DNA from: DASTGO01 sp035719045
Lineage (GTDB): Bacteria; Actinomycetota; Actinomycetes; Actinomycetales; Kineosporiaceae
Direction of reading: 5' to 3'
Assembly (NCBI GenBank): GCA_035719045.1
Contig: DASTGO010000181.1
Coordinates: 1-11,180 of the forward strand
Length of the DNA: 11,180 nt
The notes beneath the pieces are model-generated. The model ran no database searches and was not told where the DNA came from. It saw only the letters and a list, made by a program, of their open reading frames with translations. Positions 5,656-11,180 of the stretch are shown piece after piece; within the stretch, counting starts at the first letter, position 1; the number at the start of each line of letters is the position of its first letter. Both the position numbers and the translations under genes were made by a program.

Positions 5656-6407
5656 CCTTCTGGCGCGAGTCCTTCATCGTCTTCCGCCGCCAGTTGCGGA
5701 TGAACCTGCGCAACCCGGCCTGGGTGATCATCGGGATGCTCCAGCCGGTGCTCTACCTGCTGCTGTTCGGGCCGCTGCTCAAACCCCTGGTCACCCAGTT
5801 CGGCGCGACCAACGCCTACACCTTCTTCGTGCCCGGGCTGCTGGTGCAGTTGGGCATCTTCGGGGCCTTCTTCGCCGGGTTCAGCCTGATCGGGGAGTGG
5901 CGCGAGGGGGTCATCGAGGCCGAGCGGGTCACCCCGGCCAGCCGGACGGCCCTGCTCGTCGGGCGCCTGGGCCGCGACCTGCTGCAGCTGTTCGTGCAGG
6001 CGGTGATCCTCGTGGCGCTCGGGCTGGTCATGGGCATGAAGGCGTCCGCCACCGGGATCACGCTGGGAATCCTGCTCACCCTCGGCATCGGCGGGGCCTG
6101 CGCGGCCTCGTCCAACGCCCTCGCCCTGGCCACCAAGAGCGAGGAGGTGATGGCACCGGTGATCAACATGGTGATGATGCCGGTGCTGCTGCTGTCCGGG
6201 ATCCTGCTGCCGATGACGATCGGCCCGCACTGGCTGCGCCGGGCCAGCGACTTCATGCCCATCCGGCACATCGTCGACGCGGTCCGCAACTCCTTCGGTG
6301 GCAACCTGACCGGCTCCGGCCTGGCCTGGGGCTCGCTCTGGACGGCGGTGCTGCTCGCCCTGTCCCTGTGGTGGGGGACGGCCACCTTCCGCAAGGAGAA
6401 CGCCTGA
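5652..6407 (+). CDS. ABC-2 type transporter permease, DrrB family
   Basis: A 251-residue integral membrane protein, the usual length for DrrB-like permeases. Hydrophobic segments lie at about 22-41, 58-80, 108-128, 134-156, 167-187 and 224-243, giving six predicted helices. The N-terminal cytoplasmic part WRESFIVFRRQLRMNLRNP and the loop EWREGVIEAERVTPASR after the second helix are typical of the family, the latter being a region expected to couple to the ATPase. The segment PVLLLSGILLPM (177-188) is the conserved ABC-2 helix motif. It forms an efflux complex with the preceding DrrA-like ATPase, with which it overlaps by 4 bases. The transcript appears to end at the strong hairpin 43 bases downstream. 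The nature of the exported compound cannot be told from sequence. Confidence 0.93.
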   Translation: MTFWRESFIVFRRQLRMNLRNPAWVIIGMLQPVLYLLLFGPLLKPLVTQFGATNAYTFFVPGLLVQLGIFGAFFAGFSLIGEWREGVIEAERVTPASRTALLVGRLGRDLLQLFVQAVILVALGLVMGMKASATGITLGILLTLGIGGACAASSNALALATKSEEVMAPVINMVMMPVLLLSGILLPMTIGPHWLRRASDFMPIRHIVDAVRNSFGGNLTGSGLAWGSLWTAVLLALSLWWGTATFRKENA

Positions 6408-6449
6408 CCACGCCGGGCCGCCTGAACGCCCGCCCGGCCGACAGGCAAC

Positions 6450-6481
6450 GCCCCGGTACCGAACCGCCTCGGTACCGGGGC
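6450..6481 (+). terminator. Strong hairpin terminator after the ABC exporter operon
   Basis: GCCCCGGTACCG (6450-6461) and CGGTACCGGGGC (6470-6481) are perfectly complementary over 12 base pairs with an 8-base loop. The hairpin lies 43 bases after the permease stop and about 157 bases before metA, so it separates the two transcription units. There is no T-tract. Confidence 0.85.
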
Positions 6482-6637
6482 TGGCGTGCCGGGCAGATCG
6501 GGCGCACCGGGCCGACCTGTCGCCCCGGATGAATTCCGCGGACGGGCTCCGGGGGAGAATGGGCCGGGCCGGACCTGCCGTCGGCGGCACGTTCGCGCCC
6601 GCCGGCCGTCCCGCCAGCCGCTCAGGAGGAGCCGCCC

Positions 6638-7579
6638 GTGCCCGTCAACATCCCGCGTGCCCTGCCCGCGCGAGCGACGTTGGAGTCCGAGAACATCTTC
6701 GTGATGTCGGAGTCCCGGGCCGGACACCAGGACATCCGCCCCCTGCACATCGCGATCGTCAATCTGATGCCGACGAAGATCGCGACCGAGACCCAACTGC
6801 TGCGACTTCTCGGGAACACGCCGCTGCAGGTGCAGATCACCCTGCTGCAGATGGGTTCCCACGAGTCCCGCAACACCCCGGCCGAGCATCTGCAGGCCTT
6901 CTACGCAACCTTCGACCAGGTGCGGGACGAGAAGTTCGACGGCCTCGTGGTGACCGGCGCCCCGGTCGAACTGCTCCCGTTCGAGGAGGTCGACTACTGG
7001 GACGAACTGCGCGAGCTGATGGACTGGAGCACCGAGCACGTGTTCTCCGCCCTCCACGTCTGCTGGGGTGCCCAGGCCGCGCTGTACCACCACTACGGCG
7101 TCCCCAAGTACGAGCTGCCGCAGAAGATGTTCGGGGTTTTCGAGCATCGGGTGCGGCAACCGCACTCCCCCGTGCTGAGCGGATTCGACGAGGTGTTCCC
7201 GGCCCCGCACTCCCGGCACACCGAGGTCCGGGCCGCGGACATTGAGGCCGCGGACGGGCTGGTTCTGCTGGCCGACTCCCCCGAGGCCGGGGTCTACCTG
7301 GTCGGCAGCGAGGACGGGCGCCAGCTGTTCGTCACCGGCCACCCCGAGTACGACCGGGGCACCCTGCAGGCGGAGTACGAGCGGGACGTCACCCGGGGAC
7401 TGCCGATCGAGGTGCCCCGCAACTACTTCCCCGGGGACGACCCGGCACGCCCGCCCCGGATGACCTGGCGCTCCCACGCCTTCCTGCTCTACGCCAACTG
7501 GCTGAACTACTGCGTGTACCAGCGGACTCCCTACGACCTGACAGCCGTGCCCAAGGAACTGCCGCCCACCGAGGACTGA
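6638..7579 (+). CDS. metA: Homoserine O-acyltransferase MetA, predicted acetyl-CoA-specific
   Basis: A 313-residue cytosolic enzyme that acylates the hydroxyl of L-homoserine as the first committed step of methionine synthesis. The MetA/HTS family of class I glutamine-amidotransferase-like fold is clear: IAIVNLMPTKIATETQLLR (38-56), nucleophile C142 in HVCWGAQAALYH, the H235/E237 pair in VTGHPEYD, and K47. Numbering matches E. coli MetA. Residue 111, in GAPVELLPF, is Glu; published work on MetA shows that Glu here favours acetyl-CoA and Gly favours succinyl-CoA, so O-acetyl-L-homoserine is the likely product. The GTG start at 6638 has a perfect AGGAGGA (6624-6630) 7 bases before it. The gene appears to be monocistronic between the exporter terminator and the convergent chaB-like gene. 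No SAM riboswitch was recognised in its leader. Confidence 0.95.
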   Translation: MPVNIPRALPARATLESENIFVMSESRAGHQDIRPLHIAIVNLMPTKIATETQLLRLLGNTPLQVQITLLQMGSHESRNTPAEHLQAFYATFDQVRDEKFDGLVVTGAPVELLPFEEVDYWDELRELMDWSTEHVFSALHVCWGAQAALYHHYGVPKYELPQKMFGVFEHRVRQPHSPVLSGFDEVFPAPHSRHTEVRAADIEAADGLVLLADSPEAGVYLVGSEDGRQLFVTGHPEYDRGTLQAEYERDVTRGLPIEVPRNYFPGDDPARPPRMTWRSHAFLLYANWLNYCVYQRTPYDLTAVPKELPPTED

Positions 7580-7604
7580 GCGACCAGGCCACCGGTGGAG
7601 TGCC

Positions 7605-7622
7605 GGCCCGGCCGGTCGGGCC
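7605..7622. terminator. Possible hairpin in the convergent metA / chaB gap
   Basis: GGCCCG (7605-7610) pairs with CGGGCC (7617-7622) around a 6-base loop. Just upstream there is a perfect 10-base palindrome CCACCGGTGG (7589-7598). The gap between the convergent stops (7580-7675) should contain a terminator, and this is the best candidate, but short GC-rich hairpins are common in such DNA. Confidence 0.3.
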
Positions 7623-7625
7623 CCT

Positions 7626-7683
7626 CGCCCGGTCAGCGCCGCCCGGCTCTCCGGTCGGTCGGACCCGCCGCCCGGTCAGCGCC
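7626..7683. repeat. 15-base direct repeat at the 3' end of the chaB-like gene
   Basis: CGCCCGGTCAGCGCC occurs at 7626-7640 and again, without mismatch, at 7669-7683. The second copy contains the stop codon of the chaB-like gene (7676-7678). The first copy lies in the convergent gap. Copies start 43 bases apart. It may reflect a local duplication; no function is suggested. Confidence 0.75.
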
Positions 7684-8104
7684 CCTCCTCCCGGGCCTGT
7701 GCGGTCGCGCGCCCGCTGGCCCGCTGCAGGGCCTGGACCAGTTCGTCCTTGGTCATCGAGGACCGGCCCCGGATCCCCAGCCGGCGGGCCAGGTCCAGCA
7801 GGTGCGCCTTGGAGGCGTTCGCGTCCACCCCGCCCGCCGTGGGCCGGGAGGTGTCCCGCCCGCCTTCGGCCTGCTCGTCGGAGGGACCCCGCTCCTGCTT
7901 GGGCTCCCAGTGGTCCCCGACCTTCTCGTATTCGTGCTTGAGCGCCGCATACGCCACCTGGTGGGCCCGGCGCCCCTCGCCGTAGGTCTCGACCGCTGCG
8001 TCGTGCGCCTTGGCGAAGGTCCGCTGTGCCTTGGCGTCGGAGCGGCGAAGGGTGCTCGGCAGCTCGCCCTGTTCCGGGCGACCGGTCCTGTCCGTCTTCG
8101 GCAT
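7676..8104 (-). CDS. ChaB family protein with C-terminal Rho_N-like (SAP-type) domain
   Basis: A 142-residue basic cytosolic protein. Residues about 14-68 form a ChaB domain: LPSTLRRSDAKAQRTFAKAHDAA is followed by ETYGEGRRAHQVAYAALKHEYEKVGDHW. In E. coli ChaB is linked to the ChaA cation antiporter, but the actinobacterial homologues are mostly known as small stress-associated proteins. After a hydrophilic linker (69-94), residues 97-132 (SKAHLLDLARRLGIRGRSSM, then TKDELVQAL) match the helix-extended-helix of the Rho N-terminal/SAP-like domain, suggesting nucleic-acid binding (inference). The ATG at 8104 is preceded by GGAGGG at 7-base spacing. The gene is convergent with metA. A sigma-B-type promoter candidate lies about 40 bases upstream, which fits a stress role. 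Confidence 0.85.
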   Translation of the reverse strand: MPKTDRTGRPEQGELPSTLRRSDAKAQRTFAKAHDAAVETYGEGRRAHQVAYAALKHEYEKVGDHWEPKQERGPSDEQAEGGRDTSRPTAGGVDANASKAHLLDLARRLGIRGRSSMTKDELVQALQRASGRATAQAREEGR

Positions 8105-8141
8105 GTCCCGACCCTCCGATGATCGTCACCGTCACAGGCCG

Positions 8142-8167
8142 GTACCCCGCTGCACCGACGTTCACAC
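8142..8167 (-). promoter_or_regulatory. Candidate sigma-B-type promoter of the chaB-like gene
   Basis: On the minus strand GTGT (8167-8164) is followed after 16 bases by GGGTAC (8147-8142). This fits the Streptomyces sigma-B pattern (GNNT, 14-16 bases, GGGTAC/T). Transcription would start near 8135, about 31 bases before the ATG at 8104, nearly the same geometry as the candidate in front of the SDR gene. The -10 match is complete; the -35 consensus is loose. Confidence 0.5.
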
Positions 8168-8281
8168 CCGGGCCCGGGCGCCGTCCGACCGTCGGGCCGT
8201 CGGGCCGGTCCAACCGACCCGCCCGGGGCCTCGGCCCGAGACCCGGGCAACCCGCGGGAGGGCGCCGAGCGTCTGGAAACC

Positions 8282-9733
8282 GTGATCGCCGACAGGCGTG
8301 GCCCCGCCACCGGACCCAGGTTCGAGGAGCCCACCGGACCCAGGTTCGAGGAGTTCGTCGCGGCCCGCGGCGAGGCCGTGCTCCGGTTCGCGTACCTGCT
8401 GACCGGGGACGCCACCACCGCCTCCGCCCTCGTCCGGCAGGCCCTGGCCCGGACGCAGCGCGACTGGTCCCGGGTGTGCCGGGCCGACCATCCCGAGGCG
8501 TACGCACGCCGCCTCGTGGTCGCCCGCTACGTCGGGTCCCGCCACCGGGCGCCCGCCGCTCCGCCTCTGTCGGACCCCGGCGCCGCGTCGTCCCGTCCCG
8601 GCGAGCCGCCGACCGGCCGGGCACGGATCTGGCCGGCGCTGGCCGGACTGCCGCCCCGGCAGCGGGCGGTGCTCGTCCTGCGGTACCACCAGGACCTGTC
8701 CGATCCGGAGATCGCCGCCCTGCTCGGCTGCACCCACGCCCGGGTGCACGCGACCTTCTCCCAGGCGTTCGACGCCCTTCGCGACCTGCCCCATCCCGAG
8801 CGCCTGCTCCGGCCGGCCCTGCTGGACCGGCAGGCGCAGGCGCCGGCTGCGGCCGACCTGCTGCCGGCGGTGCACCGGCTGCGGACCGCCCAACGCCGCC
8901 GGACCCTGACCTCGGTGGGACTGGTCGCGCTGGCCGGGGCCACCGCCGTCGCCGGACTGCAGGCACTGCCCGGCGGACACCCTGCGGGACGGACCGGCTC
9001 GGCCGTCCTCCCCGGCGTCCAGACCGTGGCCGACTGCCCGGGACTGCTCCCGCCCCAGGGCTTCCCGGTCCCGACCCCGGGGGACACCCCGATGAACGAG
9101 CCGCAGGCGATGGCCCTGGCCCAGGCGATCGGAGACCAGGGCCGTCACGCCTTCGCCGACGTGTACGGGACCGTCATCGTCGACCAGCCGTACGGCCGGG
9201 TCGCCCTCTGCGTGACCGACCTCGCCCGGGGCCACGCACTCGCCCGAGCGGCGAAAGCGGCTGTCCCGGGGATCGACCTGTCCCGGCTGGACCTGTTCCG
9301 CTCCCGGTACTCCGAGCGTGAGGTCCTCGCCGCGATGGACCGGGTGCTCGGCCGCAGCGCGCCCTACCCGCATCCCGTCTACACGCTCAGCCCGGTGAAC
9401 GACGTCTCCGGCCTGACCGTGACCACGGACGCGGCGGGCGCCCGGTCGGAGCGTTTCCGGTCCGAACTGCTCACGATCACCGGCGGCGTCCCGGTGACCC
9501 TGGTCGCCGGGGAGCCGTCGCGGATCGGCCCCGGCCACCCCGACCTCGATCCGAGGGCCCCCGTCGCGACCCCGGCACCCGCCGCCGAGGCACCCCCGAC
9601 CTCACATCCCGCGGCCCCGGCCCCCGAGACGGCGGACACCTCGACGTCCACCGCCACGGCATCCGCCACCACGAGGACCCGGCCCGTACCGCCCACCCAC
9701 ACCCCTGCGGGCCACACCCTCCCCACCGACTGA
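8282..9733 (+). CDS. Membrane-tethered ECF (SigE-like) sigma-factor-like protein with extracytoplasmic domain
   Basis: A 483-residue fusion. Residues about 23-88 align with sigma-70 region 2 of the actinobacterial SigE-like ECF group (FVAARGEAVLRFAYLLTGDA). Residues 116-168 are region 4 with its helix-turn-helix (LPPRQRAVLVLRYHQDLSDP, then EIAALLGC). The usual acidic AEDLVQEA-type segment of region 2.2 is replaced by TASALVRQA, and the recognition helix (THARVHATFSQAFDALR) lacks several usual residues, so classical sigma activity is uncertain. A basic stretch RRR (205-207) precedes one hydrophobic helix (about 209-228), with residues after it predicted outside. The outer part (240-415) belongs to no family recognised here and has two cysteines (252, 310). 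It ends in a Pro/Thr/Ala-rich tail (418-483). The GTG at 8282 has only a weak ribosome site, but no better in-frame start precedes region 2. It is probably a single-gene unit ending at the 9817 hairpin. Confidence 0.85.
   Translation: MIADRRGPATGPRFEEPTGPRFEEFVAARGEAVLRFAYLLTGDATTASALVRQALARTQRDWSRVCRADHPEAYARRLVVARYVGSRHRAPAAPPLSDPGAASSRPGEPPTGRARIWPALAGLPPRQRAVLVLRYHQDLSDPEIAALLGCTHARVHATFSQAFDALRDLPHPERLLRPALLDRQAQAPAAADLLPAVHRLRTAQRRRTLTSVGLVALAGATAVAGLQALPGGHPAGRTGSAVLPGVQTVADCPGLLPPQGFPVPTPGDTPMNEPQAMALAQAIGDQGRHAFADVYGTVIVDQPYGRVALCVTDLARGHALARAAKAAVPGIDLSRLDLFRSRYSEREVLAAMDRVLGRSAPYPHPVYTLSPVNDVSGLTVTTDAAGARSERFRSELLTITGGVPVTLVAGEPSRIGPGHPDLDPRAPVATPAPAAEAPPTSHPAAPAPETADTSTSTATASATTRTRPVPPTHTPAGHTLPTD
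8307..8353 (+). repeat. 24-base in-frame tandem duplication near the start of the sigma-like gene
   Basis: The 23 bases 8307-8329 recur without mismatch at 8331-8353, a period of 24. The result is a duplicated eight-residue unit (TGPRFEEP followed by TGPRFEEF) just before sigma region 2. Perfect identity at the DNA level suggests a recent event. Confidence 0.95.
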
Positions 9734-9816
9734 CCGACCGCCGAGCCCGACGACCGCCACCCACCACTCCTCGACGGCTGACCGCCGCCGGGCCCCGTTC
9801 AGCGCGCGCCGCAGGT

Positions 9817-9833
9817 GCCGGAAAGGCTCCGGC
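9817..9833 (+). terminator. Hairpin terminator after the sigma-like gene
   Basis: GCCGGA (9817-9822) pairs with TCCGGC (9828-9833) around a 5-base loop, 84 bases after the stop at 9733, and is followed within a few bases by a short T-containing stretch. It separates this gene from the pckG control region. Bases 9734-9816 hold nothing else recognisable. Confidence 0.6.
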
Positions 9834-9873
9834 CCGCCATTTCTCGGTGCAATCGTTTACAGGCCCGACACCT

Positions 9874-9944
9874 CAAGTCTTGCGGACCCAAACGACAAGG
9901 AAAGCCCTTTCCTGCAAGTCCTTGCATCGCCGCCGCAAGGCCTT
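9874..9944. promoter_or_regulatory. Cluster of dyads (CAAG/CTTG type) upstream of pckG
   Basis: Four perfect dyads lie within 71 bases: CAAG-T-CTTG (9874-9882), AGGAAAG-CC-CTTTCCT (9898-9913), TGCAAG-TC-CTTGCA (9913-9926) and AAGGCCTT (9937-9944). The second and third share a base. Local A/T content is higher than in the coding DNA. The density and shared CAAG/CTTG core suggest binding sites for one or more regulators. Which ones is unknown. Confidence 0.5.
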
Positions 9945-9961
9945 CCCCCTGGTCAGGCGCT

Positions 9962-9977
9962 TGTGATTAGGTTCACT
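9962..9977. promoter_or_regulatory. CRP/GlxR-like binding site upstream of pckG
   Basis: TGTGATTAGGTTCACT matches the CRP-family consensus TGTGA-6 bases-TCACA at 9 of 10 defined positions. Its centre lies about 63 bases before the predicted transcription start near 10033, a typical activator position. CRP-family proteins (GlxR, Crp, Cmr-type) often control gluconeogenic genes in Actinomycetota. The specific regulator here is inferred. Confidence 0.55.
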
Positions 9978-9997
9978 AAGGGAACCCTCTCCTGCTG

Positions 9998-10026
9998 TTG
10001 GCCCCCCGGGAAACAGCCCTTACCGT
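9998..10026 (+). promoter_or_regulatory. Candidate promoter of pckG
   Basis: TTGGCC (9998-10003) and TACCGT (10021-10026) are separated by 17 bases. The -10 has the TA---T pattern; the -35 matches four of six consensus positions. A start near 10033 would leave a leader of about 129 bases, within which nothing further was recognised. Confidence 0.45.
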
Positions 10027-10161
10027 GGACGAAACTCCCGTCCGGCGCGGTCCGACGCCACCTCGGTGTGATCAGACCGACGCCATAACGTCCCTGCGAG
10101 GCAGGGGCGGACGGGCATCCTCCGGGTGCCGGGAATCAACGACGATGGAAAGGCAACGGGC

Positions 10162-11180
10162 GTGACGACGACCGACGAGACCCCACTCAGCCAGACGCAG
10201 CCGAGCGACGGCCCCAGATCCCCTGAGACCTCCCACGCCCGGCTGCTGGCCTGGGTCGACGAGGTCGCCGCGCTGACCACCCCCGACCGGATCCGCTGGG
10301 TCGACGGGTCGGCCGCGGAGTACCAGAACCTCGTCGAGGGGCTGGTCGCCGCCGGCACGTTCGTTCCCCTGCAGAAGAAACCCAACTCCTTCTGGTGTGC
10401 CTCGGATCCCGGCGACGTCGCCCGGGTGGAGGACCGCACCTTCATCTGCAGCGAGGACGAGACCGACGCCGGGCCCACCAACAACTGGATGGCTCCGGCC
10501 GAGATGAAGGCCAAGCTCAGCGAGCTGTACCGGGGCTGCATGCGGGGCCGGACGATGTACGTGATCCCGTTCGTGATGGGCCACCTCGACGCCGGAACCC
10601 CGATGTTCGGCGTCGAGATCACCGACAGCGCCTATGTGGTCGCCAGCATGCGCGTGATGGCCCGCTGCGGGAACGACGTGCTGGCCAGGATGGGTGACGA
10701 CGCACCGTTCGTCGCGGCCCTGCACTCGGTGGGTGCCCCGCTGGAGCCCGGGCAGGCGGATGTGGCGTGGCCGTGCAACGCGACGAAGTACATCAGCCAC
10801 TTCCCCGAGACCCGCGAGATCTGGTCCTACGGCTCCGGCTACGGCGGCAACGCCCTGCTCGGCAAGAAGTGCTACAGCCTGCGGATCGCCTCGGCCATCG
10901 CCCGGGACGAGGGCTGGCTGGCCGAGCACATGCTGATCCTCAAGCTGACCAGCCCGCAGAAGAAGGTCCACTACGTGGCCGCCGCCTTCCCCAGCGCCTG
11001 CGGCAAGACCAACCTGGCGATGATCGAGCCCACCGTCGACGGCTGGACGGCCGAGATGATCGGGGACGACATCGCCTGGATGCGGTTCGGCGAGGACGGC
11101 CGGCTCTACGCCGTCAACCCGGAGGCCGGCCTGTTCGGCGTCGCCCCCGGCACCGGCTGGCACACCAACCCCAACGCGAT
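10162..11180 (+). CDS. pckG: Phosphoenolpyruvate carboxykinase (GTP), C-terminus beyond window edge
   Basis: The reading frame from GTG 10162 is open to the right edge (339 complete codons of about 610). The enzyme converts oxaloacetate + GTP to phosphoenolpyruvate + CO2 + GDP in the cytosol, the entry step of gluconeogenesis. Visible motifs are DAGPTNNWMAP (102-112), RGRTMYVIPFVMG (128-140), the substrate-binding GGNALLGKKCYSLRIAS (228-244), Mn ligands K236 and H256, the P-loop FPSACGKTN (276-284, with reactive C280 and K282), and GDDIAWMRF (301-309) with D302/D303. These positions are offset by exactly 8 from the rat enzyme numbering. The first 25 residues are variable and the start has only a weak GGAAAGG ribosome site. 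The long upstream region with a CRP-like site suggests carbon-source control. Confidence 0.97.
   Translation, partial: MTTTDETPLSQTQPSDGPRSPETSHARLLAWVDEVAALTTPDRIRWVDGSAAEYQNLVEGLVAAGTFVPLQKKPNSFWCASDPGDVARVEDRTFICSEDETDAGPTNNWMAPAEMKAKLSELYRGCMRGRTMYVIPFVMGHLDAGTPMFGVEITDSAYVVASMRVMARCGNDVLARMGDDAPFVAALHSVGAPLEPGQADVAWPCNATKYISHFPETREIWSYGSGYGGNALLGKKCYSLRIASAIARDEGWLAEHMLILKLTSPQKKVHYVAAAFPSACGKTNLAMIEPTVDGWTAEMIGDDIAWMRFGEDGRLYAVNPEAGLFGVAPGTGWHTNPNA

Noticed and set aside
6482..6637. metA leader examined for a SAM riboswitch
   Set aside because: I could not recognise the conserved core or pseudoknot of any SAM riboswitch class. A covariance-model search would be decisive.
8167..8206. 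12-base palindrome CCCGGGCCCGGG and tandem GTCGGGCC copies between the chaB-like and sigma-like genes
   Set aside because: Simple GC-only symmetry of this kind is expected by chance in this DNA and does not line up with a promoter of the sigma-like gene.
4441..9538. Very long open frames on the strand opposite the ABC exporter, metA and sigma-like genes (for example 4441-5571, 5154-6590, 5816-7477, 7389-8966 and 8162-9538 on the minus strand)
   Set aside because: They mirror genes with clear domains, their translations are Arg/Pro/Gly-rich low-complexity sequence without motifs, and stop-free antisense frames are expected at this GC content.

Overview
The window is very GC-rich DNA with strongly G/C-biased third codon positions, frequent GTG starts and 4-base stop/start overlaps. 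Together with a Scr1-type XRE regulator/DUF397 pair, a SigE-like ECF sigma protein and a mycobacterial-type GTP-dependent PEP carboxykinase, this points to a chromosomal segment of an actinomycete (Actinomycetota). The genus cannot be fixed from the sequence. No rRNA, tRNA, CRISPR array, transposase or integrase was seen.

Left part, minus strand (1-2575): a SRPBCC-fold protein cut by the left edge is preceded by an SDR oxidoreductase of the general-stress-protein-39 type, with a GTGA overlap between them and a sigma-B-like promoter in front. Upstream, and separated by a hairpin terminator, lies a second GTGA-coupled pair: a Scr1-family XRE regulator and its small DUF397 partner. A relatively AT-rich divergent region (2576-2815) separates this pair from the plus-strand genes.

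Middle, plus strand (2816-7579): a small DUF3846-like protein; an unusual HTH plus double Clp-N-repeat protein whose predicted promoter is covered by two dyads and whose start codon appears to be leaderless; a two-gene DrrA/DrrB-type ABC exporter with an ATGA overlap and a strong terminator; and metA, a homoserine O-acyltransferase carrying the glutamate associated with acetyl-CoA use. A convergent minus-strand chaB/Rho_N-type gene (7676-8104) follows, again with a sigma-B-like promoter.

Right part, plus strand (8282-11180): a diverged ECF sigma-factor-like domain fused through one membrane helix to an extracytoplasmic domain, with a recent-looking 24-base in-frame duplication near its N-terminus. 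A 430-base non-coding region then holds a terminator, a cluster of dyads, a CRP/GlxR-like site and a promoter. These lead into pckG (GTP-PEPCK), which is cut by the right edge.

Most genes are independent housekeeping, stress or regulatory units rather than one pathway. The most notable signals are the operator-covered leaderless promoter of the HTH-ClpN gene, the membrane-tethered sigma-like fusion, two candidate sigma-B promoters in front of stress-type genes, and the elaborate control region of pckG.
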